Positions 18,712-29,211 of a stretch of DNA of 64,000 nucleotides are shown here, piece by piece. The stretch's first letter is position 1. The number at the start of each line of letters is the position of its first letter. Made by a program: the position numbers and the translations under genes. Source of the stretch: Allolobophora icterica (taxonomy: Eukaryota; Annelida; Clitellata; Crassiclitellata; Lumbricidae); assembly GCA_963556255.1 (NCBI GenBank), contig OY744607.1, positions 4,403,958 through 4,467,957 of the forward strand, written 5' to 3'. The notes beneath the pieces are model-generated. The model saw only the letters and a list, made by a program, of their open reading frames with translations. It was not told the DNA's origin and searched no databases.

Positions 18712-21700
18712 ATGGAGAAACTAAGTGCTGAAAGACAAGCAGATATTAAGAAGATGTCTACGGAAAGGCTAAAACAGCGTTTGTTGAAAGCCGGTTTTAA
18801 AGAAGAACAATTAGAAGGTATGTCACGTGGTGACATGATACAGGAACTCGCTGAAGTGTGGGTTAAAGAAGAAGTTGCAGAAGAAGGTGCAGTTGGCGGT
18901 GCCGTAGAAAAGGCTATTGAAAAACCTCCTGTGCCTATGTCTATGGAGATGTTGATGCAGTGGATGATGATGACGAGGCAAGAAGAGAAAGAAAGAGAGG
19001 AGAGACGAAGACAAGAAGAGAAAGAGCTAAGACAGGAAGAATTGCGTCGTCAGAGAGAGAAAGAAGAGAAAGCGGAACTTGCAAGGCAAGAAGAATTGCG
19101 CTTGCAGAGAGAGAAAGAAGAGAAAGCGGAATTTGCAAGGCAAGAAGAATTGCGCTTGCAGAGAGAGAAAGAAGAGAAAGCGGAACTTGCAAGGCAAGAA
19201 GAATTGCGCTTGCAGAGAGAGAAAGAAGAGAAAGCGGAAATTGCAAGGCAAGAAGAATTGCGCCTGCAGAGAGAGAGAGAAGATAAAGCAGAACAAGTGC
19301 GTAAGGCAGAACTGGAATTGCAAAAGCATCAATTTGAGATTCAGTTAGAACAGTTGAAAAGAGATAGGGAAGATGCTGAAAGAAGAAGACTGGAGCAGAT
19401 GATTGAATTTGAAAGAGCTAGAAAAAGTGATGAAGAGGTACGTCAGCAACAGATTGAAGCAAAGAGAATGCGTGAAGAAGAAAAAGAAAAAGCGCGAACG
19501 TTAGAATTAGAACGCGCGGAACAGATCAGACAAGAAGAACTCAAATTTCAGAAAGAAAGTTTGGAAAAGGCAGAGGCAGAAAGACAAGAACGTCTGAAAC
19601 TGGAGAAATCAAAATTGACATTGAAAGAAACACAAATGAGAGAAGAACGGGAAGCAGAAAGAAGGAAACAGCAAGAAAGTGAAACTTTGGTGTCAAAAAT
19701 TAAGAAAATAGGTGATGCAATGAAGCATGTATTGCCTCAAATGCCAACTGATATGATGGAGGTGCCATTATATTTTGAAACAGTCGAGAACGCGTTTCGT
19801 AGTTTTGCTGTGGAAAAGCCGTTTTGGGTTAAATTATTACTACCATTGATGACGCCGAAAGCTCGAACTGTTCTGAATAGATTGTCATTCGATGATCTAG
19901 ACAATTACGATAAAGTCAAGCAGCATTTATTAAAAGAATTTAAGTTGACTTCGAGAGAATACAGAGCCAGATTTGTGGATGCTAAGAAGACAACAGAAGA
20001 GACTTATACGATGTTTACGGCAAGACTGAAGAACTTGCTAAACTATTACGTGAGAAGTCGAAACGTGAACAGAGAGTATGATACGCTCTTTGATTTGCTG
20101 GTAGCGGATAAGCTGAAAGAATGTTTACCGCCAGGTCCACTACAGTTTGTATTGTCGAAGGAAGGAACTGACTGTCTCCAAGCTAGTGCAGTGGCAGACC
20201 TAGCAGACATTCATGTAAACAATCGAATTGGGTTTGCATTTCCAAATATAAACAGTTATCCTTCTCAACGTTCCGTAAACCAAAGCCAGAGTGGAAAGTG
20301 GAAAAGTAATCCAGGAACAGGGAATCAGTTCAAAGGTAAAGAAGTCAAGGCTAGTGTCCCTGTACCCAATGAGACCAGAGACGTGACGTTTGGTCGTCAG
20401 GGATTTAACAAATCGTCAGCGCCGTTTGCCAAGAGGGAAGGCAACACATCGTTTACGCAGTATAAGAGATATGAAGGAAATGAACAACGAGGCATGGTTG
20501 TGAAGCGTTGTCACAACTGTGGTTCAGACAAACATTTGGTTAAATTTTGTCCAGTTCCAGTGGCAGCAGCTAGTTCTAGCAGAAATCAAGAACACACAAG
20601 GGTGAATTTGATTCAAGTGGTTAGTGATACAGATAATCAAACCGCGAGTCAAGAAAACCAAGAGACTGAAGTAAAGTCGGTAATGAAATGTGGTATTCAA
20701 AAAGAAATTCTATTGGATGCTGAAATTCAGAGAGAAGTCATAGGAAAAGATGACAGTCGAATATTGAAGAAATCGTTCTTGCAATATGTCGAGGTCGAAA
20801 TTCGTGCAGTAGACGGTAAAGAGCCAGTGAAAGTCAAAGCACTGAGCGACTCGGGAGCAGAAATTCCGGTGATTAGTGAAGAATTACTGGAAGGCATGAA
20901 GGTGGAACAAATTGGAAAAGTGAATTTGCAATGTGTGGCAGGAGATGCCATTCCTGCGAAGTTAGTGAAAGTCGATGTTAGACTGTGTGATAGTGACGTG
21001 GAAGAAGAGGGATTTCCGCGTAAAATCCAGTGTTCACTTACACCTTATGTCACCTTGATGTGTGCTAGTATTGCAAAGATGGGCAGTACAGAAAGATTCT
21101 TGTTGCATCCAGAGATAATTGCCGAATTAAAAGCCGTACCACAGATGAAAGTTAAAACGATACAAGGAGATGTGAGTGTACGAGCAAATGTAATGACGAG
21201 AGCGCAGAGTCGGAAACAGGAAATGGTAGATGTTGATGAGAAGAGTGAAACTGAAAGTTCAAGTGATGAGGAAAACGAAAGTAATGAGCAACGAAGCTTA
21301 TCGCGAGATGGTGTAATAGCAGAGATGAACGAGCAAGAGATGGCTGCATGCGAGAATGGCACATTAAATGAAACTGAAGAAGACAATGAATGTGATGTGG
21401 GGATAGGAGACTTGTATAGAGATGAAGAGATGGATGAAGAACAAAAGGTGCAGATTGCCGATTCGAAGAAGTTCGAAGAGCAACAGAGAAAGGATGAATC
21501 GTTGAAGCCGTGGTGGAAGTTAGCACAAGAGAAAGAATCTGAATTCTGTGTGATCAACGGTTTATTGCATAAGAAATATCAGATATTAGACCAGACGATA
21601 TATCAACTAGTGTTACCAAAAGAGAGACGAATTAAAGTGATGGAATTGGCGCATGAATCGGTATTTGGAGGACATCTAGGAGAAGAGAAAACAAGAGAAC

Positions 21701-24195
21701 GAATAAAATTATCTTTTGTATGGCCAAAGATGAGAAGAGACATTGTGAAATTTTGTAAGTCTTGTGAGAAGTGTCAACTAAAGGCAAGGAGTTTGGTGAT
21801 GGATAGAGTGCCTATCACTCCGGTCTCAAGAGAAGAGGTCGCCTTCAGGAGAATGACGATGGACCTCGTTGGCCCGATCGATCCAGTATCTGCTGCAGGT
21901 CACAAGTATTGTTTATGCATTGTGGACTCGTGCACCAGATGGCCTACAATCTTCTTATTGAAATCGCTGACAGCGAAGGCTGTGTGTGAAGCGTTGATGG
22001 AACTGTTCATGAACGTTGGTGTGCCGTCCGTGATTACCAGTGACCAAGGAACGAACTTCACAGCCAGTTTGACAAGAGAATTTCTCGATTTAATGGGCTG
22101 TAGTCCAAGATTCGACACACCAGGACACCCAGAGGCTGCTGGATTAGTAGAAAGATGGAATCAGACATTTAAAAAGATGATCCATCATGTGATAATAGAC
22201 AACCCGAGGAAATGGCACAAGATAATTCCTTTCACAGTGTGGGCATTACGAGAAGTGCCGAATGCAACTACTGGAGTATCACCATATATGCTTGTCTATG
22301 GGAAAATTCCGAGAGGACCATTGGCAATATTAAAAGAGAGTTGGACTAGAGAAATAAACTTACCACCTCATGTTGGAGTTAAACCAGAAAAGTATTTGAA
22401 AGAACTCAAAGAAAATATGGAGAAAGCATTATTGTTTGCAGAATCCTACTCTCGAGAAAAGCAATTACAATACACGAATCAGTATAACAAGAGAGCAAAG
22501 CACAAAGAATTTGAAGCTGGTGAGAAAGTCATAGTTTTGTATCCAACGTCAACGAACAAACTTATTTCTCGATGGCATGGTCCATGTACGATCATACATC
22601 GAAGATCAAAGTACTCTTATTTAGTCGATATGGGTGAAAATGGTCGAAAAATAATTCACGCCAACAAGATCAGAAAATATGTTACTCGAGCATTAAGTTG
22701 TGGTCTAATTGTTGAAGAAGATGAAGATTTTGGTTCAGTGGTTGAATTACCAATGAGGAATGAGGTTCAAGATGACAAGAATTCACTTAACCTCGATCCT
22801 GAACAAATTAGCCATTTGACAGTAACTCAGCAAGAACAGTTGTTGAAAGTCTTGAACAAATACTGTGACAGATTTTCAGAAAAACCTGGATTATGTACAT
22901 TGGTCGAACATGAAATTGAACTAAAACCAGGATTTCGTGGAAAGGAATTTGCAGCATATCGAATTCCTTTGATTTATCGATCAGAAGTGGAACGTCAGAT
23001 CAAAGAAATGTTAAAAACAAACATTATTAAACCATCATCGAGCAGAATGGCAAGCCCTTTGGTTATTGTTAAAAAGAAAGACGGATCTTTGAGACTTGCC
23101 TGTGACTACAGATACATTAACTCATTCACAGTGGATTGTAAATATCCGATGCCGATTGTCAGAGACGTTTTGAACAAAGTTGGAAAGTCTAATGTGATTT
23201 CTATTTTGGACTGTCGAAGTGCTTATTGGACTTGTCCTGTAAAACAATCTGATCAATGGAAGACAGCTTTTGTAACACATAATGGACTGTACGAATTTAC
23301 TCGTGTTCCTTTTGGAATGATAAATTCAGGACGAACTTTTGTTAAGGCGATAAATTTAGTTTTACAGCCTATAAGTGACTTTGCAGAACCGTATGTTGAT
23401 GACATTGCTGTGCATTCTGACTATTGGAAAATTCATTTACAGCAGTTAGATGCATTTTTGATGCAAATGAGATTGCATAACGTTACTTTGAATTTGAAAA
23501 AATGCATATTTGGTAAGAGTGAGGTAAGGTTTATCGGTCATGTGGTTGGGTCTGGCAAGATAAAGATGAATCCAGACAGAATTGAAAGTTTGACTAATTT
23601 GAAGATCCCAGAAACTAAGAAGCAAGTTAAGCAACTGCTTGGATTTTTTAATTATTACAGACAGTTTATTAAGGACTTTGCACAGATTGCGAAACCTTTA
23701 TCTGATTTAACTAGTAAACGTGTTTCTGATAAGATTGATTGGACTGTTGAACATCAGCAAGCATTTGATTTACTTAAAGAGGCTGTGCGATCCAAAGTAG
23801 TGTTATATGTTTTTGAAGTGGGAAAACCATTCAATTTGTACTGCGATAGTAGTGACTTTGCAGTCGGTGCTGTTTTAACACAGATGGACGACAAGGGAAT
23901 AGAACGCCCTGTGTCATTTATCAGTCAGAAATTAACTGATACCCAGAAGAGATGGGCTACTGTGGAAAAGGAAGCCTATGCTATTGTTTGGGCTCTAAAC
24001 AAGTTAAAAGAAATTATAATTGGATCAAAAATTTTCATTTTTACTGATCACAATCCTCTTACATATTTGACTGAGTCAATGTCTAAGTCTGCTAAACTTG
24101 TGCGTTGGGCGTTAGCCTTACAAACTTTTGATGTTGAGGTGAAGTACAAGAAGGGCAGATTGAATGTTATTGCTGATTGTTTGTCAAGGTTATAA
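18712..24195 (+). CDS. Gag-pol polyprotein of Gmr1-like retrotransposon, copy 2
   Basis: Encodes 1,827 residues, colinear with copy 1. The difference of 11 residues comes from the Gag coiled coil, where copy 2 has more RQEELRLQREKEEKAEL units but lacks an upstream charged block. Downstream motifs therefore sit 11 residues later: zinc knuckle C600, C603, H608, C613; protease DSG at 713-715; integrase D1051, D1111, E1147; RT YVDD at 1561-1564; RNase H D1712. Outside the coiled coil the two proteins differ only at scattered positions. No stop codon or frameshift interrupts it. The protein would make capsid, cut itself, reverse-transcribe and integrate the element. No envelope protein is encoded. 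Confidence 0.95.
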   Translation: MEKLSAERQADIKKMSTERLKQRLLKAGFKEEQLEGMSRGDMIQELAEVWVKEEVAEEGAVGGAVEKAIEKPPVPMSMEMLMQWMMMTRQEEKEREERRRQEEKELRQEELRRQREKEEKAELARQEELRLQREKEEKAEFARQEELRLQREKEEKAELARQEELRLQREKEEKAEIARQEELRLQREREDKAEQVRKAELELQKHQFEIQLEQLKRDREDAERRRLEQMIEFERARKSDEEVRQQQIEAKRMREEEKEKARTLELERAEQIRQEELKFQKESLEKAEAERQERLKLEKSKLTLKETQMREEREAERRKQQESETLVSKIKKIGDAMKHVLPQMPTDMMEVPLYFETVENAFRSFAVEKPFWVKLLLPLMTPKARTVLNRLSFDDLDNYDKVKQHLLKEFKLTSREYRARFVDAKKTTEETYTMFTARLKNLLNYYVRSRNVNREYDTLFDLLVADKLKECLPPGPLQFVLSKEGTDCLQASAVADLADIHVNNRIGFAFPNINSYPSQRSVNQSQSGKWKSNPGTGNQFKGKEVKASVPVPNETRDVTFGRQGFNKSSAPFAKREGNTSFTQYKRYEGNEQRGMVVKRCHNCGSDKHLVKFCPVPVAAASSSRNQEHTRVNLIQVVSDTDNQTASQENQETEVKSVMKCGIQKEILLDAEIQREVIGKDDSRILKKSFLQYVEVEIRAVDGKEPVKVKALSDSGAEIPVISEELLEGMKVEQIGKVNLQCVAGDAIPAKLVKVDVRLCDSDVEEEGFPRKIQCSLTPYVTLMCASIAKMGSTERFLLHPEIIAELKAVPQMKVKTIQGDVSVRANVMTRAQSRKQEMVDVDEKSETESSSDEENESNEQRSLSRDGVIAEMNEQEMAACENGTLNETEEDNECDVGIGDLYRDEEMDEEQKVQIADSKKFEEQQRKDESLKPWWKLAQEKESEFCVINGLLHKKYQILDQTIYQLVLPKERRIKVMELAHESVFGGHLGEEKTRERIKLSFVWPKMRRDIVKFCKSCEKCQLKARSLVMDRVPITPVSREEVAFRRMTMDLVGPIDPVSAAGHKYCLCIVDSCTRWPTIFLLKSLTAKAVCEALMELFMNVGVPSVITSDQGTNFTASLTREFLDLMGCSPRFDTPGHPEAAGLVERWNQTFKKMIHHVIIDNPRKWHKIIPFTVWALREVPNATTGVSPYMLVYGKIPRGPLAILKESWTREINLPPHVGVKPEKYLKELKENMEKALLFAESYSREKQLQYTNQYNKRAKHKEFEAGEKVIVLYPTSTNKLISRWHGPCTIIHRRSKYSYLVDMGENGRKIIHANKIRKYVTRALSCGLIVEEDEDFGSVVELPMRNEVQDDKNSLNLDPEQISHLTVTQQEQLLKVLNKYCDRFSEKPGLCTLVEHEIELKPGFRGKEFAAYRIPLIYRSEVERQIKEMLKTNIIKPSSSRMASPLVIVKKKDGSLRLACDYRYINSFTVDCKYPMPIVRDVLNKVGKSNVISILDCRSAYWTCPVKQSDQWKTAFVTHNGLYEFTRVPFGMINSGRTFVKAINLVLQPISDFAEPYVDDIAVHSDYWKIHLQQLDAFLMQMRLHNVTLNLKKCIFGKSEVRFIGHVVGSGKIKMNPDRIESLTNLKIPETKKQVKQLLGFFNYYRQFIKDFAQIAKPLSDLTSKRVSDKIDWTVEHQQAFDLLKEAVRSKVVLYVFEVGKPFNLYCDSSDFAVGAVLTQMDDKGIERPVSFISQKLTDTQKRWATVEKEAYAIVWALNKLKEIIIGSKIFIFTDHNPLTYLTESMSKSAKLVRWALALQTFDVEVKYKKGRLNVIADCLSRL

Positions 24196-24291
24196 GTAAT
24201 CGTAAGACTGTTTATTAATTAGTTAGATATATATATGTTTCATGTATTTTGGTAATTTCGCAAATTTTGAAATTTAATTTGCTCAATTCCA

Positions 24292-24306
24292 GAAAAAGGA
24301 AGGAGG
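24292..24306 (+). promoter_or_regulatory. Polypurine tract, copy 2
   Basis: Identical to that of copy 1 and placed three bases before the 3' LTR. Confidence 0.85.
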
Positions 24307-24309
24307 TAA

Positions 24310-24793
24310 TGTGAACTGAGTTTTGTGTACAGTCTTGCTGTGCGAGATATTAGCGTATATATTTAGTGCGTTTACTTTAGTTTCACGTGTATATGTATAT
24401 ATGATAAATGCATAGCGTTTAATTGTACTGTCTTAGTGACACGCGCGGCCGGCCGATCTGGGCAGCGGCGCGCTATATGTATATTATAAGATTTCGCTTA
24501 TGCGCACAGAAGACAGGTGTGTCAAGAGGCGCGAAGAATTATGCTGACTAGAAAAGTTTGAATTCGAGTATGTTCGCTGTAGTAGTGTGGCTGACTAGTC
24601 GAGTTGTAATCGAATTGAGTTCTGTCTGTTTGTTTCTTATTAAACTAAAAGATATTAAACTGTGTTGCTGATTAATTCAGGTTATACTTATACGTAGAAT
24701 TAGTGTTCAAAAGGTGAACGTTAAATAGGCGTTAAGTACGAAGAGAACAAGGATTTAATCAGAAGGATTGTCAACGGAAGGATTGGGTTGACA
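24310..24793 (+). repeat. 3' LTR of copy 2 (484 bp)
   Basis: Matches 17814-18297 in the parts compared and is followed by the CTTTC duplication. Confidence 0.95.
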
Positions 24794-25580
24794 CTTTCCC
24801 TCCTCTCCTCATCTCTCTTATCCTCTCCCCTCCTTTCCTCATCTCCTATCCTCTCCTATCCTCCCTTCCCTCTCTTCATCTCTCCTCCCTCTCTTCTTCT
24901 CTCCTCTCTTTCCTTTTCATCCTATCCTCATCTCTCCTGTCCCATCCTCTCCTCCTCTCCTGACCTATCCTATCCTATCCTATCCTATCTTAACCTCATC
25001 TCTCCTGTCCCTCTTCCCCTCCTCTCCTCTCCTCGTCTCTTCTCTCCCCTCGTCTCCTCTTATCTCCTTCCATCCCTTTGCTCTCCTCTCCTCTGCTCTG
25101 CTCTCCTCTGCTCTCCTCTGCTCTGCTCTGCTCTGCTCTGCTATCCTCTCCTCTCCTCTCCTCTCCTCTCCTCTCCTCTCCTCTCCTCTCCTCTCCTCTC
25201 CTCTCCTCTCCTCTCCTCTCCTCTCCTCTCCTCTCCTCTCCTCTCCTCTCCTCTCCTCTCCTCTCCTCTCCTCTATCCTATACTACCTCTCCCATACTAT
25301 CCTCATCTCTCCTGTGCCCTTTCCCTCGTCTCCTCACCTCGTCTCGTCTCGTCTCGTCTCCCCTCCTCTCCTCTTCTCTCCTTCCATCCATTTCCTCTTC
25401 TCTCCTTCCATCCCATCTCTCCTCTCCTCTCCTCTGTCTTCTCTCCTCTCTTCTCCACTCGTCTCATATCCTCTCGTCTCCTTCCATCTACTCTCCTCTC
25501 CTCTTCTCTCCTCTCCGCTCCTCACATCTTGTCTTCTTCCATCTCCTCTCCTCTACTCACCCCTCCCCTCCCATCACAGT
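24794..25580. repeat. Polypyrimidine tract, right part, with (CTCTC)n core
   Basis: About 790 bases of CT-rich sequence. A near-perfect CTCTC pentamer array at about 25147-25274 is surrounded by degenerate units. Long Ser/Leu/Pro frames on the plus strand are artefacts of the missing purines. Confidence 0.95.
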
Positions 25581-25674
25581 GGACGTTACTGTAGTTAACC
25601 GAGGCCTAAATGAAAGCGCACATCAGTATTGAGATGGTTGTCGAATTAAGTGGTCGTGGCGTCGACGTTAAGAG

Positions 25675-25855
25675 TACGCCTATGCTCGACACAGATTCTT
25701 CACATCCGTGATCAGAGAAAGCCGGTTCCTGGCCCTGGTATCACCCTTGGGCCACGCGCAGAAACAGATAACAAGCTTAATTTAGCCCTAGTTAGTAGTT
25801 TACAATATTCGTAATCGTTCTCGGGTGGAACCAGCGGAGGCTCCATAGGCGTAAT
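25675..25855. mobile_element. Possible small inverted-repeat element (MITE-like)
   Basis: TACGCCTATG at the left and CATAGGCGTA at the right form a 10-bp inverted pair 181 bp end to end. If the outer TA is a target duplication, the termini are CGCCTATG. This is only suggestive, because the motif also occurs singly elsewhere. Confidence 0.25.
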
Positions 25856-27139
25856 TTGTGGGGGTACGAGGGGTACCCATACCCACACTTTTTGGACTGG
25901 GGTACCGTGCCATCCCCCCACTTTTTGAACAATGCCAATCAATATTTTATTATTGTGCCTTCCCAGAGATCGCAGTCTCCGCCTTGCCTCGTGTACGTAA
26001 GAAATTGGTACCCCCATTTTTAGACCAAAGTTACTCCCCTGAGTGGAGCAACCCAGACGAGCCCGATTCCCGTTTAGAGGTCACATCGTATTATTCGGCC
26101 GCAAACCGGTTTCGGCGAGGTTTGCCCACAGAAGTTTTCAATTAAGAAACGTGTTTTATAGCACTGCAGAGGCAATAATAATGTACAAAAGGCGGAACAA
26201 AGGAGTCAAGGAGTGAAAGGCAAAAATAGTGAGAAGTTATTTAAGTGGGGGAAAGCGGGCTGAAAAAGTCTCGATGCGCGACAAAAACTTCAGCAGAAAT
26301 AACGGTCACGTGATACTTTTAAATCGATTTTAAAACAAAGGTTATTTGAAGTAAGCCTACTTCAACCATTTTCGAATTTTCAATTCTCGATTTATTGTTA
26401 CCGTCAGAGGTATCCGCTCGCACGAGTCTGCAGCGTACACGCACCGTTTTACGTCTGTTCTCGTTTACACATAATCGCTGATAATTCAATGCTCTGATTT
26501 TTTGACCGCAGCGTATTTATATCGCTGGGCGGTAGAGCGGAAGACTGACATCTCCGGCGTTTTATCTTAACGCGGCCCGAGGCGATACCGCCTGTTCCAG
26601 AAAAAAGGCAGAAAGTAAATAAACCACTCGATCAAATAAAGCGTACTTACATGTACAGACGGTCGGGGAAAACAGATCCCGGCAAATCTACAATAACCGG
26701 GAGACGATTCTGTTTAGAAAACTATTTCTGTGATCCGCGTGTACCCTGTGAGCGTGTCCATAGGCGTTAGATGGGACCCATATGGGCTCTATACGGTTCC
26801 ATATGGGAATATGGGGTCCACGTGGGCATGCAGGGTAAGAACTGTAGGCGAGGTAACACAAAACAGATTCACAGTTCCACCAGCTTATTGACGAGTACTT
26901 AGCCAACCGTTTATTGCTCTATTTCGTAAACTGCCTTCATACCGTTCTTATAATTGTTATCGTAAATATAATTCATATAGCGCAGGTTTAAGAGACTAAA
27001 AGAATGTAATCTAAGAACTTCTATGGCGCCACTGTAAAAATGTCACAAGGTGATACCACCAGTCGACGGCCGCTATACCATGCAGGGCCAAATTCCAGGG
27101 CGAGTTCGGTCGAAACTTAAGAAAGGAGTCGGAGAAGCA

Positions 27140-27215
27140 GACACGGAAACTGCCGAGAAGTCACGGAAACAGCCGAGAAGTCACGGAAACAGCCGAGAAG
27201 ACACGGAAACAGCCG
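27140..27215. repeat. Short 18-bp minisatellite
   Basis: About four units of the type ACACGGAAACAGCCGAGA or TCACGGAAACAGCCGAGA. Confidence 0.8.
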
Positions 27216-27714
27216 ATGGGGGAGATGAGTCAGGGAAGAGGTGAGTTTTTAGTTGAGAAGCGAATCAGAGGCACACTAATCCAGGAATTAGAGCAAATTA
27301 TATAGATAGCTGTTCGGGAAATAATCTAATAATGAATAATAAATATAAAAAATCAAGGACATATAGCTCATGCATAAATATAATCTAACTATGAATAATT
27401 AATATGTAACCATGCATTGCTTAGGGATACTATATATATATACATATATATACACATATATATACGCATATATATGTGTGTGTGGTGGGTGGGTGGGTGG
27501 GTGTGTGCGTGACATATTACGCAACAAATGTGAAGGTCTATACTGTGTGAGCTTTCTCAGGCATAGCTGCGTCCCCGTTTAAGCCCTGATTAATTCAGAA
27601 AATAATATCTCAATCAATCTTTGTCCCCGTCCTAGAGCAGGCGATGTATCTTTTGTATCGGAGGCGAGCAGTTCGTTACAATGCTGCTGAGCACATCAAC
27701 CACCTGTAGTCCAC

Positions 27715-27965
27715 TGGTCAGAGCGCCGAACTGTCAGCCGAGAGGTCAGAAGTTCAAACCCCACCAGGACACAGGCGTCTGCCTCACTTGCGCCCCCTAA
27801 CCCAACTCAGCTATAATGAGTACACTGACTGTACACTGTCGGTGGGAAGATCAGACGGAGAGGGAGAGAACTGGCCACCCGCCATCGTATGCCTAGGCTA
27901 AGAAAAATGAAGTCGCTACCACTTCATACTAATGGTTGCCTTTCACGGTTAGTTCATACACGCGA
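27715..27965 (+). mobile_element. tRNA-derived SINE (family B)
   Basis: The head has an A-box-like TGGTCAGAGCG (27716-27726) and a B-box-like AGTTCAAACCCC. The body contains AGTACACTGACTGTACACT, GTGGGAAGATCAGACGGAGAG, CCACCCGCC and AATGAAGTCGCTACCACTTC. The same body phrases recur in order at 40735-40945 and 49805-50060, which defines a family. Confidence 0.7.
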
Positions 27966-28004
27966 ATGTGAAAGCATTTTTGTTAATCGAAATCGTAAAC
28001 TCCT

Positions 28005-28240
28005 AATTTATAAAGCGCTACTCTAAAACTAAGCGCAAAGCACCAGCTTATTCACGTGCGCTGCGTCTTATAAGAGGGGTTGTCCAGAGATCGATGTCCA
28101 GTAGAGTTCTGAGGCCAGTTGCCAGAGAGACAAGAGAGGCAGAGCAGCTGTTGAGGAGTCGAGTGCAATGCAATGAGGCAGATTGATGCCTTGTCATTAT
28201 GTTTAAGGCGCTATAGAAGTTATTAGATTAGGTATGATTA
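28005..28240. repeat. Interspersed repeat with GCGCTATAGAAG end
   Basis: Starts AAAGCGCTACTCTAAAAC, continues GCACCAGCTTATTCACG and GCGCTGCGTC, and ends near GGCGCTATAGAAGTTATTAG with a (TTAGG)-like tail. The first part matches 31925-32070, 38978-39060 and, inverted, 32760-32835. The end matches 28418-28450 (inverted) and 44195-44222. Confidence 0.5.
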
Positions 28241-28417
28241 GGTTAGAAGCGTCTGCTATCCAACGATTGTAGTTTCGAGCCTGCTGATAGAGCTACGAAG
28301 AGAAACAACTCTTTTGGGTTCATTGACCTAAAAGGGAGATAAATAAACCACAGAGAAACGTATTTTTCAAATCTGAGTTACATGATAAAACAGACAGATT
28401 ATCAGTGTTTTATTATT

Positions 28418-28450
28418 AGTTAGTAACTTCTATAGCGCCGGTGTTTAAAG
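28418..28450 (-). repeat. Terminal fragment of a GGCGCTATAGAAG-type repeat
   Basis: On the minus strand it reads CACCGGCGCTATAGAAGTTA, the same end as at 28209-28228 and 44197-44216. The body is not recognisable. The surrounding 28451-28810 has no supported gene. Confidence 0.5.
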
Positions 28451-28809
28451 CAAAAAGCTTCAACCAATGGCGTACCAAAACCAAGCCGTAATCAGGTCAT
28501 AATTCAGAAGATCAGTTCACTAAGACTTCACAAGGGCGGATCTAGGAGAATCCACCACGCCTTTCAGGGCCACCGTCTGAGCGTTTTGAAGGGGACGCAG
28601 CCGGAGTGACCCTTCTGTATCCACCTGCTCTGTATTGTTATACTTACTAGCGGATTTCAAATAATTTAAAAAATAATGTGCATCGAACTGCCAAGCAATC
28701 ACACATTGATTGATAACTCCTGAAGTCGTGAACAGATATATTCTATAGGCCTATAGCCATTTCAGATACTTAGGTATGATATATGTGCCGATTAATTGTG
28801 GACAAATGG

Positions 28810-28959
28810 ATCACAGTACATAGTTTGAGAGCCTCTAAATAGCTAGGGGCGCTATATCAATGCTCAGCATGAATGATTGATTGAATGAACGAACGAATGA
28901 ATACCTCACCGTGCGTGTGTTGATGCACGTCAATATCTACATAACGTGGAATAAGGAAC

Positions 28960-28999
<40 letters not shown>

Positions 29000-29016
29000 G
29001 TCAGTCAGTCAGTCAG

Positions 29017-29050
<34 letters not shown>
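28810..29050 (+). mobile_element. LINE/SINE 3' hairpin followed by (TCAA)n
   Basis: GAGAGCCTCTAAATAG then AGGGGCGCTATATCAATG is the recurrent terminal hairpin. A (GATT/GAAT)n patch follows, and a (TCAA)/(TCAG) tract runs at 28961-29050. No coding remnant was seen. Confidence 0.55.
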
Positions 29051-29211
29051 CTTGATTGAACCACCTACTGACATACATGGTACATCAGGTATATACCTCC
29101 ATGATATTTCACGGACGTGGTTCAACCGAAAGTTCAACCACATTCCTTATTTCTAATACGTAGTGGTCAGGTATTTCGAACTGATATTTTGGTAGGCCGA
29201 TAAGTCTGATA

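Larger units (their letters stand above)
17814..24793 (+). mobile_element. Full-length Gmr1-like Ty3/gypsy LTR retrotransposon, copy 2
   Basis: A 6,980-bp element with a perfect 5-bp target duplication, CTTTC (17809-17813 and 24794-24798). Its 484-bp LTRs agree with each other throughout the parts compared but differ from copy 1 by scattered substitutions and an 8-bp length difference. It is therefore an independent insertion from a second LTR variant, not a duplicate of copy 1. It has the same gene order and the same orientation, about 3.2 kb downstream of copy 1. The gag-pol frame is open throughout. Confidence 0.95.
25581..27714. other. Gene-poor stretch
   Basis: No supported gene. It contains a possible small inverted-repeat element (25675-25855), a CATAGGCGT motif at 26759-26767, a hairpin-type repeat end on the minus strand near 27010-27030 (AACTTCTATGGCGCC) and a minisatellite at 27140-27215. 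A TATATACA/GGGT simple-repeat patch lies at 27430-27510. Confidence 0.45.

Noticed and set aside
7692..24793. Endogenous retrovirus with envelope
   Set aside because: Both elements end with RNase H shortly before the 3' LTR. There is no room or frame for an envelope gene.
24788..25594. 268-codon Ser/Leu/Pro-rich frame
   Set aside because: Translation of a polypyrimidine tract, which lacks stop codons for compositional reasons.
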